The position numbers and the translations under genes are program-made. Shown here piece by piece: positions 40,971 to 50,231 of a DNA stretch of 64,000 nucleotides. Source of the DNA: DASQEH01 sp038237745 (lineage in GTDB: Bacteria; Actinomycetota; Actinomycetes; Propionibacteriales; Nocardioidaceae); NCBI GenBank assembly GCA_038237745.1, contig JBBRYJ010000007.1, positions 1-64,000 on the forward strand, read 5' to 3'. The notes beneath the pieces were generated by a model. The model ran no database searches. It saw nothing but the letters and a program-made list of their open reading frames with translations, and was not told the DNA's origin. How positions within the stretch are numbered: position 1 is the stretch's first letter; each line of letters begins with the position of its first letter.

Positions 40971-42950
40971 ATGACGAGGTTCGATACCGTGCTCGTCGCG
41001 AACCGTGGTGAGATCGCGGTGAGGGTGATCCGGAGCGCGTCGGCTTCCGGGCTCCGCACCGTGGCGGTCTACAGCGAGCCCGACCGCGATGCACCGCACA
41101 CCCGGTTGGCCGACGAGGCCCTGCTCATCGGGCCGGCGCCCGCCGAGGACTCGTACCTGTCGGTGCGGGCTGTGCTCGAAGCGGCCCGGCGATCTGGCGC
41201 GGGCGCGGTCCATCCTGGCTACGGCTTCCTGTCCGAGCGCGCCGACTTCGCCCGAGCCGTCGTCGACGCGGGCCTGATCTTCATCGGGCCGCCCCCCGGG
41301 GTGATCGAGCTGATGGGGCGCAAGGACAGGGCTCGAGCGGTGGCGCTCGAGGTGGGTGTGCCGGTACTGCCGGTCGGTCAGCAGGTGGGCTTTCCGCTCT
41401 TGGTGAAGGCTGTTGCAGGTGGAGGGGGAAAGGGGATGCGCGTCGTTCGTGATCCCGACCTGCTCGAGGCTGCCGTCGAAGCGGCCCGACGAGAGTCACT
41501 GGCCGCCTTCGGCGACGACACGCTTCTCTTCGAGCGCTACGTGGAACACGGCCGCCACATCGAGGTCCAGATCCTGGGCGACGAGCACGGCAACGTCGTC
41601 CACCTCTTCGAGCGCGACTGCTCCGTGCAGCGGCGTCACCAGAAGGTGTTGGAGGAGGCGCCTGCCACCTTCGTGTCGGGTGCTGTGCGAGAGGTCCTAC
41701 TGGCGTCCGCGGTCGCGCTCGCGGGCCGGGTCGGCTACGTCGGCGCGGGCACCGTCGAGTTCCTCGTCACGGGCGACGACGCGTACTTCCTCGAGATGAA
41801 CACCCGTCTCCAGGTCGAGCACCCGGTGACCGAGATGGTGACCGGGCTCGACCTGGTGGCGCTCCAGCTCACGATCGCGCAAGGCGAGCCGATCCCGTTC
41901 GGGCAGTCCGACGTGTCGGTCCACGGCTATGCGCTGGAGGCTCGGGTGTATGCCGAGGACCCCTTCCATGGGTTCGTGCCCCAGGCGGGCGTTGCAGAGG
42001 TCGTGCACTGGCCGCAGCATGCCCGGGTGGACGCCGCTCTGGACCCGGGCCAGCGGGTGGGCACGGCCTACGACCCGATGCTCGGCAAGGTGATCGTGTC
42101 CGGGCTGACGCGCGAGGCGGCGCGCAGGAGCCTGGTCGCAGCGCTCGACGAGACCGCCATCGTGGGTCTCACCACCAATGTCGGCTTCCTGCGGGGGCTG
42201 GCCGACTCCGATGCCTTCCGCGCCGGCCGGATCGACACCGGCTGGCTCGATGCCCAACCCGGCGACACGGGCCGGCCGGTGCCCGAGGCGGCGTGGTGCC
42301 TGGCTGCCTGGTCGCTTGCGACAGCCCGGCCCGGTGCCTCGCCGGGACCTCTGGAGACGCCTGACGGGTGGCGACTGGCGGGTCCGTCGGCCGGTGCAAC
42401 CGTATCCCTGGCCTCGGCGGCCGGAGGGCGGTCCGGTGCGGGCGAAGCGGCCCGGCTGCTCACGGTCTTTGCGCACGAGGGAGTCGTCCACGTCGACGGG
42501 CGGACCGTCGGCGTGCGTGCCGTCGCCACGTCTGGGGCCCGGCTCTGCTTGGAGGTCGACGGGAAGGTCGAGGTAGGTCACGTCGTCGTCGCCCGGCATC
42601 AGGTCCTGGCGGCCTACCAGGGACAGACCTACGTGTTCGAGCGTCCGGACGCATTCGGGCCCGGGGTTCGGGCGGACCTGCACGACGGGTCGATCGTCGC
42701 TCCGATGCCGGGGACCGTGCTGGCCGTCCATGTGACGGCGGGGTCGGAGGTGAACGAAGGGGACACCCTCGCTGTGATGGAGGCGATGAAGATGGAGCTG
42801 GCTCTCAAGGCGCCCTACACAGGAGTCGTCGCGTCGGTGGCGGCGACGGCCGGCGACCAGGTCGTCCTCGGCGCCCGGCTACTCACCCTGGATCCTGACG
42901 AGACTGCGGGAAACGGCGTACCGGTACAGCCGAAGGCGCCCGCTTCGTGA
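40971..42950 (+). CDS. Biotin-dependent acyl-CoA carboxylase alpha subunit
   Basis: This 659-residue protein has a biotin carboxylase N-terminal domain (VANRGEIAVRVIRSA, VHPGYGFLSERADFA, GGGGKGMRVV for ATP, RDCSVQRRHQKVLEEAP, EMNTRLQVEHPVTEMV) and a C-terminal biotin carrier domain with EAMKMELAL; biotin Lys is residue 607. It provides the first half of the carboxylase reaction. The ATP-grasp lead-in around residues 130-145 is shorter than usual (VPVLPVGQQVGFPLLVKAV). It ends with a GTGA overlap on the HMG-CoA lyase start. Confidence 0.93.
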   Translation: MTRFDTVLVANRGEIAVRVIRSASASGLRTVAVYSEPDRDAPHTRLADEALLIGPAPAEDSYLSVRAVLEAARRSGAGAVHPGYGFLSERADFARAVVDAGLIFIGPPPGVIELMGRKDRARAVALEVGVPVLPVGQQVGFPLLVKAVAGGGGKGMRVVRDPDLLEAAVEAARRESLAAFGDDTLLFERYVEHGRHIEVQILGDEHGNVVHLFERDCSVQRRHQKVLEEAPATFVSGAVREVLLASAVALAGRVGYVGAGTVEFLVTGDDAYFLEMNTRLQVEHPVTEMVTGLDLVALQLTIAQGEPIPFGQSDVSVHGYALEARVYAEDPFHGFVPQAGVAEVVHWPQHARVDAALDPGQRVGTAYDPMLGKVIVSGLTREAARRSLVAALDETAIVGLTTNVGFLRGLADSDAFRAGRIDTGWLDAQPGDTGRPVPEAAWCLAAWSLATARPGASPGPLETPDGWRLAGPSAGATVSLASAAGGRSGAGEAARLLTVFAHEGVVHVDGRTVGVRAVATSGARLCLEVDGKVEVGHVVVARHQVLAAYQGQTYVFERPDAFGPGVRADLHDGSIVAPMPGTVLAVHVTAGSEVNEGDTLAVMEAMKMELALKAPYTGVVASVAATAGDQVVLGARLLTLDPDETAGNGVPVQPKAPAS

Positions 42951-43894
42951 AACGACTTCCACAGGTCGTACCCGCGGATGGCTTGCCCGCGAGGGTTTCC
43001 ATCTACGAGGTGGGACCCCGCGACGGGCTGCAGAACGAGTCGACGATACTTCCGGTCGAGGTGAAGGCGGAGTTCGTCTCGCGGCTCGTCGCTGCGGGGT
43101 TGAAGTCGATCGAGGTCACCAGCTTCGTCCGTCCGGACTGGGTGCCCCAGCTGGCTGACGCTGAGGCGTTGGTGGACCTCGTCGACATGTCCGCCGTTGC
43201 GCGGATGCCGGTGCTCGTACCGAACGCTCGAGGCCTCGACCGGGCGCTCGCCCGGCACATCGACGAGGTCGCCATTTTCGCCAGTGCCACCGAGACCTTC
43301 GCCCAGCGCAACCTCAACCGGACGCTCGAGCAGCAGTTCGCGATGTTCGAACCCGTTGTCTCCCGCGCCCGCGCGGCCGGCGTGCGGGTCAGAGGATACG
43401 TATCGATGTGCTTCGGCGACCCCTGGGAAGGCGACGTCGACCCTGGACAGGTGGTCGGAGTGGGGCACCGGCTCCTCGAGATGGGGTGCGCCGAGCTGTC
43501 GCTGGGCGACACGATCGGCGTGGCCACACCGGGCCACGTCTCCGCTGTGCTCGCCGCCTTCGTCGAGGCCGGTACGCCGCTCGACCGGATCGCCGTCCAC
43601 TTTCACGACACCTACGGCCAAGCGCTGTCGAACACGCTGACGGCGCTGAGCTCCGGCGTCACCACAGTCGACGCGTCGGCGGGTGGCCTGGGCGGATGCC
43701 CGTACGCGGAGAGCGCCACCGGCAACCTCGCCACCGAGGACCTGGTGTGGCAGCTGACGGGCCTCGGTATCGAGACTGGCGTCGACCTGGAGTCGCTCGT
43801 CGCCACCACCGGTTGGATGGCCGCTCAGATCGGCAAGCCGCCCGCTTCTCGCGTCGCCCGCGCACTCCTACCCGGCCGGGCGGCCGACGCATAG
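42947..43894 (+). CDS. Hydroxymethylglutaryl-CoA lyase
   Basis: This 315-residue TIM-barrel DRE-TIM family protein has EVGPRDGLQNE (metal-binding RDGLQ), SFVRPDWVPQLAD (SF-P-WVPQ), VRGYVSMCFGDPWEGDV, LSLGDTIGVATPG, VHFHDTYGQALSN and GLGGCPYAESATGNLATED with the catalytic Cys loop. It cleaves HMG-CoA to acetoacetate and acetyl-CoA in the last step of leucine degradation. GTG 42947 overlaps the stop of the alpha subunit. No acyl-CoA dehydrogenase or hydratase gene of the pathway is in the window. Confidence 0.95.
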   Translation: MKRLPQVVPADGLPARVSIYEVGPRDGLQNESTILPVEVKAEFVSRLVAAGLKSIEVTSFVRPDWVPQLADAEALVDLVDMSAVARMPVLVPNARGLDRALARHIDEVAIFASATETFAQRNLNRTLEQQFAMFEPVVSRARAAGVRVRGYVSMCFGDPWEGDVDPGQVVGVGHRLLEMGCAELSLGDTIGVATPGHVSAVLAAFVEAGTPLDRIAVHFHDTYGQALSNTLTALSSGVTTVDASAGGLGGCPYAESATGNLATEDLVWQLTGLGIETGVDLESLVATTGWMAAQIGKPPASRVARALLPGRAADA

Positions 43895-43965
43895 GTACTC
43901 GCGTGTGACCCCGCCTCGCTCCCGGCCGACCTGCCGGTCCGGAGGGGGCCCGCCGGCCATAGTGG

Positions 43966-44643
43966 TCAGGCCCGGCGGGACCGGAGCTCGCGCGCGGCGT
44001 ACTTCCCGATCTGGTAGGTGGCGTATCCGTCGGTCACCGCACCTATGCCACCCCCGATAACGGGAGTACGGCGACCGACCACAGCGATCGTGCGCTTGCC
44101 GGCGACTCTGGCGATGAGCTCACCGGTGACCTCGGCGGCGAGGCGCCCGTCGAGCTCCGGGTCGAGGGCGGGCGCCGTGGCGATGGCCATCGGGCTGCTT
44201 GGAAGCTTCTTCTTCTTGACGAGGGACTTGACGGTGTCCTCTCCCAGGATGCAGGCGAGGACCGCGTTGCGAACCCTGTCGTCGTCGAGGTCATAACCCC
44301 GCAGATGGGCGATCCCGGCCACCAGGTGACATTGGAGGAGGGCCAGCCCGGTGATGTTGACCGGGAGCGTGAGCGTCATGGTGACGAGCCCGCCGATATT
44401 GGTCACGAAGCCTTCGATGCCTGCGAGTCGCACGTGGGAGTCGATGATGCTTCGAATCGCCTTGTCGACATCGCCACTGTGCTCCGCCAGTCTCTTGTCG
44501 GCCGCTTGGGCCGCGCCAGGAAGCGGACCGAAGCCGTCGACAGCGCGGTCGAATGCTTGCCGAACGAAGCCTGAGGTCAGCGCCGGCGCATGGCTGCGCG
44601 CCAGTGGCGCAACCAGCTTCCCGGCCATCTTGGCTGCACCCAT
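43966..44643 (-). CDS. EcsC family protein
   Basis: This 225-residue protein has a helix-rich start, a hydrophobic segment at about 82-103 (GLVTMTLTLPVNITGLALLQ) and a Gly/Ala-rich C-terminal helix (VVGRRTPVIGGGIGAVTDGY) as in EcsC-type proteins. The function of the family is unclear. It begins at ATG 44643. Its 277-base upstream gap to the small DUF5302 gene shows no other gene. Confidence 0.75.
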   Translation of the reverse strand: MGAAKMAGKLVAPLARSHAPALTSGFVRQAFDRAVDGFGPLPGAAQAADKRLAEHSGDVDKAIRSIIDSHVRLAGIEGFVTNIGGLVTMTLTLPVNITGLALLQCHLVAGIAHLRGYDLDDDRVRNAVLACILGEDTVKSLVKKKKLPSSPMAIATAPALDPELDGRLAAEVTGELIARVAGKRTIAVVGRRTPVIGGGIGAVTDGYATYQIGKYAARELRSRRA

Positions 44644-44920
44644 CGAGACGCGCCCTTCCTGTTCGGTACGGGATTGTCAGGGTCGCCCTCATCGGTGCCG
44701 GCTGGCGGGTTCACCGCTTGCTCGACGCCCGCTGCCGGAAGCCCCCGCCGCCGACCCTTCGCCGACAGCGGGTCAACTGTACGCACTGCATCACGAAGCG
44801 GACACACCCTGGCGTAGCAGCAGCGCGAGGCGCAGTGCCTGGTGCAGGTCAGCCAGCCAGCGGGAAGGTACCTTGGGGATTCGAGGAGCGAAGGCGATTC
44901 GGACGACGAGGAGACGAGCC

Positions 44921-45097
44921 ATGGCCGAGCCCGAGTCGGTGGAGGCGGCCGACGAGCAGCGTCGCAAGTTCCGTGAGGCGCTCGAACGCAAGAACGCCGA
45001 TCACAGCGACATGCATGCCGAGGGCAATCCCAACAAGGGGATCCGTGAGGCGCACAACGACAAGAAGCAGCGGGAGTTCCGGCGCAAGTCCGGCTGA
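44921..45097 (+). CDS. DUF5302 family small protein
   Basis: This 58-residue basic protein (MAEPESVEAADEQRRKFREA, ending REFRRKSG) matches the short actinobacterial DUF5302 pattern: an acidic start, a KFREALERKN helix and a KQREFRRKSG tail. A GAGGAG ribosome-binding site lies 8 bases before ATG 44921. The frame is open well upstream, but that is shadow. Function unknown. Confidence 0.85.
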   Translation: MAEPESVEAADEQRRKFREALERKNADHSDMHAEGNPNKGIREAHNDKKQREFRRKSG

Positions 45098-45154
45098 CCT
45101 TCCTGTTCGGCGACCGTTCGAGCATCCGTCGTACGGACTGGCGGCACGCGGTCG

Positions 45155-45817
45155 ATGACGACAGACCCACCGCCGACCCGATGGGTGTTCCCCGATCCCG
45201 AGGAGGCCAACGACGACATCGTCGGCATCGGTGCTGACCTGGAGCCCGCGACGATCCTCGACGCGTATCGCCTGGGCCTCTTCCCGATGCCCCTCACGGG
45301 AACGGAGGAGGTGGGCTGGTGGTCGCCTGAGCCACGTGGTGTGCTGCCGCTGGACCGCCTGCGGGTCACCAGGTCGATGCGACAGTCGGCAAAGCATTTT
45401 ACGGTCTCTGTCGACCAGGCCTTCACCGAAGTGGTCGCCGCGTGCGCCGACCCGGCCAGGCACGGTGCCTGGATCGACGGGGCGGTCGTGACGGCGTACC
45501 GCAAGCTTCACGAGCTGGGCTGGGCCCACTCGGTGGAGGTTTGGCGAGACGGCTCGCTGGCAGGTGGGCTCTACGGCGTGGCGATCGGTGGTCTGTTCGC
45601 CGGTGAGTCGATGTTCCACCGTGAGACGGATGCCTCGAAGGTCGCCCTGATGTCGCTGGTCGAGCTTCTCGCCGACGAGCAGAGGCATCGTCTTCTCGAC
45701 GTGCAGTGGGCCACCCCGCACCTGGTCAGCCTCGGCGTCGTCGAGATGCCGCGACGGGAGTACCTCAAGCGACTGAGGTGTGCGCTCGGAATGCCTCTGC
45801 CACACATGTGGCGGTAG
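45155..45817 (+). CDS. aat: Leucyl/phenylalanyl-tRNA-protein transferase
   Basis: This 220-residue protein has TRWVFPDPEEANDDIVGIGA, AYRLGLFPMP, GWWSPEPRGVLPLD, HGAWIDGAVVTAYRKLHELG and the GGLYGVAIGGLFAGESMFHR block that bind the aminoacyl-tRNA and acceptor. It adds Leu or Phe to N-terminal Lys/Arg residues and so makes N-degrons read by ClpS. Length is normal. ATG 45155, 57 bases after the small DUF5302 gene. Confidence 0.95.
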   Translation: MTTDPPPTRWVFPDPEEANDDIVGIGADLEPATILDAYRLGLFPMPLTGTEEVGWWSPEPRGVLPLDRLRVTRSMRQSAKHFTVSVDQAFTEVVAACADPARHGAWIDGAVVTAYRKLHELGWAHSVEVWRDGSLAGGLYGVAIGGLFAGESMFHRETDASKVALMSLVELLADEQRHRLLDVQWATPHLVSLGVVEMPRREYLKRLRCALGMPLPHMWR

Positions 45818-45890
45818 ACCTCCTCACAACGAGGGCTCGCCGCCGACGGTGGCGAGCACGCCACAAGCTGCGGCCGGCTGTGTCGAGCGG

Positions 45891-46346
45891 TCAGCTGGCC
45901 GTTGCCCGGTGCGCACCTGGAGTCGCAAAGGCCAGGTCGATGAAGCCCTCCGACTGCTCGTCCTTGACCGGGCGCAGCTGGGCGGCGGACGGCTTCAGCT
46001 CGGCCAGGCGCCGATTCTCTGTGCGCGGCCCTGCGTGCGCTCCGGGACGGCGCTGGGGAGGGGGCAGAGTCAACGGTGCTACTTCGGTTTCCGCATTCGC
46101 GAGGATGTCGTAGGTCCGAGCGTGCGCGCTGGAGACGTCGGGCGCGTCGCTCAACCCGTCGATGAGGGCACCGATGAAGTCCTCCACGTCGTCTCGCGTG
46201 AGCCGGAACGTACTCGCGCAGACATGCCCTCGCCACAGCGAGAGGACGACCACGTCGGCGTCCTGGTGCCACGTCAAGCGCAGGGCGCGTCCGTTGCCTC
46301 GAGCGTCGAGGAAGACCTCTCCCGGCTCCCGCGTGGCCTGTGACAT
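45891..46346 (-). CDS. Conserved actinobacterial protein of unknown function
   Basis: This 151-residue acidic protein starts at ATG 46346 (a longer frame to 46718 reads as shadow). Residues 1-75 look folded: LRLTWHQDADVVVLSLWRGH, TFRLTRDDVEDFIGALIDGL. The second half is disordered, with PPPQRRPGAHAG and a short conserved-looking RPVKDEQSEGFIDLAFA near the end. I know no function. It is divergent from the DNA glycosylase, 77 bases away. Confidence 0.75.
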   Translation of the reverse strand: MSQATREPGEVFLDARGNGRALRLTWHQDADVVVLSLWRGHVCASTFRLTRDDVEDFIGALIDGLSDAPDVSSAHARTYDILANAETEVAPLTLPPPQRRPGAHAGPRTENRRLAELKPSAAQLRPVKDEQSEGFIDLAFATPGAHRATAS

Positions 46347-46423
46347 GGCGCCATGATGCCCTGAATGCGTCGAAGGCGGCAACCACGAGATGGCAGCTGC
46401 CACCGAGAAGGCACACTGAAGGG

Positions 46424-47284
46424 GTGCCGGAACTTCCCGAAGTACACGCGCTCGTGACCGACCTTCGCGCCCGGCTCGATGGTCGTGCGGTCGCGCGCCT
46501 CGACGTCGTCGCATTCGCAGCGTTGAAGACGTTCGACCCACCCGTGTCGGCACTCTCCGGACTGTTCTTCGGCGGGGTGACGAGGCTCGGGAAGTTCCTC
46601 GACTTCGCCGTCGCCGACCTCCACCTCGTGGTCCATCTCGCACGGGCAGGCTGGATCCGCTGGAGGGACGAGCTTCCCACGGTGCCCCTGAGGCCCGGGA
46701 AGGGGCCGATCGCGGCACGATTGGCGCTGGACGACGGCTCTGGTCTCGACTTGACGGAGGCGGGTACGCAGAAGAGCCTGGCCATGTACGTCGTCCGCCG
46801 GCCCAGCGACGTCCCGGGAGTCGCGCGGCTCGGGCCCGACCCTCTGCACCCGGATTTCACCGAGGCGGTGCTGGCTTCGATACTCGGGTCGGCCGGTCGC
46901 GCACAGCTCAAGGGAGTGCTCCGAGACCAGTCGGTCATCGCCGGCATCGGCAACGCCTACTCCGACGAGATCCTGCACGTCGCCAAGATGTCGCCCTTCA
47001 AGCCCGCGGCATTGACGCCGGACGACGTCTCGCGCCTGTTCGCCGCAGTCCAGACGACCCTCAGAGATGCCGTGGCGAGGTCGGAGGGCTTGTCCGCTTC
47101 AGAGCTCAAGAAGGAGAAGAAGTCGGGACTTCGTGTGCACGGTCGCACCGGCGAACTGTGCCCTGTCTGTGGCGATACCGTACGCGAGGTGTCGTTCGCC
47201 GACTCGTCTTTGCAGTACTGCCCGACGTGTCAGACTGGTGGGAAGCCACTCGCCGACCGGCGACTCTCACGTCTCCTGAGGTAG
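46424..47284 (+). CDS. Fpg/Nei family DNA glycosylase
   Basis: This 286-residue enzyme starts at GTG 46424 (the longer frame would hide the catalytic N-terminus). After Met, PELPEV gives the catalytic Pro and Glu. An H2TH region shows LKGVLRDQSVIAGIGNAYSD, and a C-terminal zinc finger is CPVCGDTVREVSFADSSLQY then CPTC. It removes oxidised bases and nicks abasic sites in base-excision repair. AAGGGG sits just before the start. Whether it is closer to Fpg or Nei is not certain. Confidence 0.93.
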   Translation: MPELPEVHALVTDLRARLDGRAVARLDVVAFAALKTFDPPVSALSGLFFGGVTRLGKFLDFAVADLHLVVHLARAGWIRWRDELPTVPLRPGKGPIAARLALDDGSGLDLTEAGTQKSLAMYVVRRPSDVPGVARLGPDPLHPDFTEAVLASILGSAGRAQLKGVLRDQSVIAGIGNAYSDEILHVAKMSPFKPAALTPDDVSRLFAAVQTTLRDAVARSEGLSASELKKEKKSGLRVHGRTGELCPVCGDTVREVSFADSSLQYCPTCQTGGKPLADRRLSRLLR

Positions 47285-47340
47285 GGAGGCAGCCATGTGT
47301 CCGCGCAGTGGCTCAGGGTCGAGCCGTTAGGTTGGTGCCA

Positions 47341-47661
47341 ATGACCCGCCGCATCCACCAGGTCGAGGTGAGCGGAGTGCCCGATCCGCTGCCCGACGAC
47401 CTGGTCGTCCTGGACGTACGTGAACCGGCGGAGTGGGCGGCCGGTCACATCGACGGAGCGATACACGTGCCGCTGATGCAGGTGCCCGGCCGGCTCGACG
47501 ACATACCGACCGGGCAGCAGGTCCTTGTCGTGTGCAAGGTCGGTGCACGCTCCGCGCAGGCGACGGCGTTCCTCCAGGACCAGGGGCGCGACGTGGTGAA
47601 CCTTGTCGGCGGGATGGTGGCATGGGAGTCGAGAGGTCGTCCGACGACACCCGCGAGCTGA
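47341..47661 (+). CDS. Single-domain rhodanese-like protein
   Basis: This 106-residue protein has DLVVLDVREPAEWAAGHIDG, AIHVPL and the active-site loop VVCKVGARSAQATAFL (Cys-Lys-Val-Gly-Ala-Arg; nucleophile Cys). It transfers sulfane sulfur or acts in sulfur signalling. I use ATG 47341; the open frame to 47158 overlaps the glycosylase. The gene is 56 bases after the glycosylase gene. Confidence 0.9.
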   Translation: MTRRIHQVEVSGVPDPLPDDLVVLDVREPAEWAAGHIDGAIHVPLMQVPGRLDDIPTGQQVLVVCKVGARSAQATAFLQDQGRDVVNLVGGMVAWESRGRPTTPAS

Positions 47662-47731
47662 GATCCCTATTGTCATCTTGTGTTTGGCTATGTCGGCTTG
47701 CACGTTCACCTCGACATGTAACGATTGAGTC

Positions 47732-48619
47732 ATGGCGTTGCTCCGCATGCCCGGCCTCGACGGTCTGCGCGTGCCAGGTACCCGCAGGCGGTCTCGAGTC
47801 TCGTGGCACCAGCCGGAGCCGCCACAGGTCATCGCCCATCGTGGGGCCAGCTCTACGGCGGCTGAGCACACTCTCGCCGCCTATATGAAGGCCCTCGACG
47901 ACGGCGCCGACGGCCTCGAGTGCGACGTACGGCTGACGGCTGACGGTCACCTCGTCTGCGTCCACGACCGTAGGATCGACCGGACCAGCAACGGTCGTGG
48001 GCCGGTGTCGAGGCAGCAGCTCGAGCAGCTCGAGCAGCTCGACTGGGCATCCTGGAAGCGCCCGTGGAGGGACCTCGACGATGAGGACATCGACGCGGTT
48101 GCCCCTTCGCCCAGCAGCATCCTCACTCTCGAGCGGCTCCTGGACACGGTCCACGACTGGGGGCAACCAGTAGACCTCGCGATAGAGACCAAGCACCCAA
48201 GCCGCTACGCCGGCCTTGTCGAGCGGCGCCTGATCGAGCTCCTCGACCGCTACGGGTGGGCACGGCCCAGGCGCGGCCTGATCTCACCGGCGCGAGTGAT
48301 GAGCTTCTCGTGGATGAGTCTTCGCCGTTGCCTCGAGATGGCTCCGGCCCTGGAGATGGTCTACCTGATGGACCGAATGCCCCTGCGCTTTCGAGACGGC
48401 ACCCTTCCCCTCGGTTCGCGCGTCGCGGGGCCGTCCATCGAGATCATCAAGGCGCACCCCGAGTACGTCGCCAAGGCACACTCGGCCGGCAACGCCGTCC
48501 ACGTCTGGACCGTCAACCGACCCGGCGACGTCGAGCTCTGCCTGTCTCTCGGCGTGGACGCGATCATCACCGACAACCCGGGCGCCGTCAGGCGGCAGCT
48601 GACCACCGCGATGAACTGA
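47732..48619 (+). CDS. Glycerophosphodiester phosphodiesterase family protein
   Basis: This 295-residue TIM-barrel enzyme has VIAHRGASSTAAEHTLAAY (catalytic His, Arg), LECDVRLTADGHLVCVHDRR (Glu-x-Asp, His) and LGVDAIITDNPG. It splits glycerophosphodiesters to glycerol-3-phosphate and an alcohol. No signal peptide is evident, so it is probably cytoplasmic. The first 32 residues before VIAHRG are basic and may be over-called; ATG 47732 is the only good start. Confidence 0.92.
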   Translation: MALLRMPGLDGLRVPGTRRRSRVSWHQPEPPQVIAHRGASSTAAEHTLAAYMKALDDGADGLECDVRLTADGHLVCVHDRRIDRTSNGRGPVSRQQLEQLEQLDWASWKRPWRDLDDEDIDAVAPSPSSILTLERLLDTVHDWGQPVDLAIETKHPSRYAGLVERRLIELLDRYGWARPRRGLISPARVMSFSWMSLRRCLEMAPALEMVYLMDRMPLRFRDGTLPLGSRVAGPSIEIIKAHPEYVAKAHSAGNAVHVWTVNRPGDVELCLSLGVDAIITDNPGAVRRQLTTAMN

Positions 48620-48717
48620 CCCGGCCCCACGTAACCCCGGCGCTATTTGGCTCGTTGACGCTGCGTCTTTGGGCACCATGCTGCGCAGTGGTGTGAGCCG
48701 CTCGACCTGAGGAAGTC

Positions 48718-49122
48718 ATGGAAGCACGCGGGGTCGGCTCATGGGCGTGGCTGGTTCCGTTCGACGCGGTCTCGGTGCGCGTCGGACGGATGCGGGCCAC
48801 GGAGGCGTTGCGCGCTCTCGGCGTCGAGGAAGTGACGGTTGACGATGCCCGGGTGGTGCTTGGCGAGCTGCTCGCCAACGCTGTCCGGCATGCGCGCCCT
48901 AGAAGCGACGGGAGGGTGCTGATCTCTCTCGACATCGACGAGGCATCGGTATCGGTGTCGGTCGCAGACGGCGGTAGCGCCTCGGTGCCGACCTTGGCTA
49001 AGCCGCCTATGCTGGCGACGAGCGGCCGGGGACTCGGCATCGTCCACACGCCGACGCGAAGCTGGGGCGTGCGGGAGGCGCCCGAAGGCAACGTCGTCTT
49101 CGGGGTCCTGAGCCGGGTCTGA
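48718..49122 (+). CDS. RsbW-like ATP-binding anti-sigma factor / histidine-kinase-type ATPase
   Basis: This 134-residue GHKL-fold protein has the N box VLGELLANAVRHARP, a G1-type VSVADGG (DxG) and a G2-type SGRGLGIVHTPTRSWG. It is the short form of kinase domain used by SpoIIAB/RsbW-like anti-sigma factors and some partner-switch ATPases. It has no sigma factor next to it. A SigB/SigF-family sigma factor is at 35818, but a link is not shown. It starts at ATG 48718 with GAGGAAGTC upstream. Confidence 0.85.
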   Translation: MEARGVGSWAWLVPFDAVSVRVGRMRATEALRALGVEEVTVDDARVVLGELLANAVRHARPRSDGRVLISLDIDEASVSVSVADGGSASVPTLAKPPMLATSGRGLGIVHTPTRSWGVREAPEGNVVFGVLSRV

Positions 49123-49142
49123 CTGCTGCGAGAGGGCCTGGT

Positions 49143-50096
49143 GTGGGAAAGAAGTCACGGACGCGACTTACCCAAGCCGTCACCGACGGCCAGGTTGGTC
49201 CCCGTCAGCCATGTCCCTGCGGATCGGGACGCCGCTACAAGTCGTGTCACGGCAGCCCGCACGGGGCGGTACCCCTCGTCGTGCGGACGTTCGAGGGCCT
49301 TCCGAACGAATGTGACTGGGTGGCACTTCGTGAGTTCGTACCCGCCGCGACTGCACGGTTGCTGCTGCGTCAGGGTGCCTACGATGGGCTGGGCGACGGA
49401 CGTACCGTGACCGTGACGACAGTCCTTCCCGGCATCGCTCCGGCCCTGGTCCGGCCGGACGGCGAGATCCGGCTCGCGCTCCAGGTGACGCACCAGTCGG
49501 CCGATCCCAGTGCAGACTTCGCCGAGGCGCTGCGGCTGGCGCTGCTCGGTGAGCCAGGCGAGAGCGTCGTGATGTCAGGACTTTCTGGTTCGGACGTGCG
49601 ACTGCAAGATGTCGTCGACCCCTCGGGCGGCTTCGACGTGTCGGTGCTCGACGGCTTCGACTTCTGGTTCGATGACGCCGAGTACCCGGACGCTGCCGTC
49701 GCGGCTACCCTCGAGAACCTCAACTCGGCGATCGACCCGACCCAGCGCCTCCAGGGTGTCGAGGCGGCTTACTGGGTATCCGTGGGAAGCAAGGAGCATC
49801 TTCGCTGGGTGCTCCCCTTCGACGAGGAGTCGTTGCTGACGGCGCTAGCCAGGCTGCATGTCGCTCAGGCCGACCACGTCGGGCCCGGCTCTCGGCTGGT
49901 CGGGTCTTTCCGTGCCCATGGGTTGCTGGTACCGGTGTGGGATCTACCGGCAGGCGCCGGCGCCTCGTCACTCGTCGAGCCGGCCACCGCGTTCGCCGTC
50001 AGACTCGCAGACGCCTTGGCGGACTCGTCGGGGCTGACGGTAGACCAGCGGTCGGCTCGCAGCGGGTTGGCGAACCGACAGGTGACGATTCGGTGA
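49143..50096 (+). CDS. DUF5926 family protein with N-terminal SEC-C zinc motif
   Basis: This 317-residue protein has a SEC-C motif at residues 20-40 (PRQPCPCGSGRRYKSCHG, CxCx8CH-type zinc ligands). The rest is the actinobacterial DUF5926 domain (FDVSVLDGFDFWFDD, EAAYWVSVGSKEHLRWVLPF, GSFRAHGLLVPVWDLPAGAG). The function is unknown; SEC-C suggests binding of a partner such as SecB-like or translation factors. Starts at GTG 49143, 20 bases after the ATPase stop, so probably one operon. Confidence 0.9.
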   Translation: MGKKSRTRLTQAVTDGQVGPRQPCPCGSGRRYKSCHGSPHGAVPLVVRTFEGLPNECDWVALREFVPAATARLLLRQGAYDGLGDGRTVTVTTVLPGIAPALVRPDGEIRLALQVTHQSADPSADFAEALRLALLGEPGESVVMSGLSGSDVRLQDVVDPSGGFDVSVLDGFDFWFDDAEYPDAAVAATLENLNSAIDPTQRLQGVEAAYWVSVGSKEHLRWVLPFDEESLLTALARLHVAQADHVGPGSRLVGSFRAHGLLVPVWDLPAGAGASSLVEPATAFAVRLADALADSSGLTVDQRSARSGLANRQVTIR

Positions 50097-50231
50097 CGGG
50101 CTGCGACAGTCTTCTCACACGCTGCAGCGTTCGTTACGCCGTGTAGCGGGGCCTTCCTTTCGCCTCATATTTCTGTCGCGACTTCACATGTTATGCCCGG
50201 CTTTAGGATGGAATGCCTTAGCCTCTTATCA

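Noticed and set aside
44351..45097. 248-codon plus-strand open frame
   Set aside because: Only the last 58 codons, with their own ribosome-binding site, look like a gene (DUF5302); the rest is antisense to EcsC.
50097..50231. Promoter-like hexamers in the gap after DUF5926
   Set aside because: The TTCACA and TAGGAT pair has poor spacing and there is no gene downstream on that strand.
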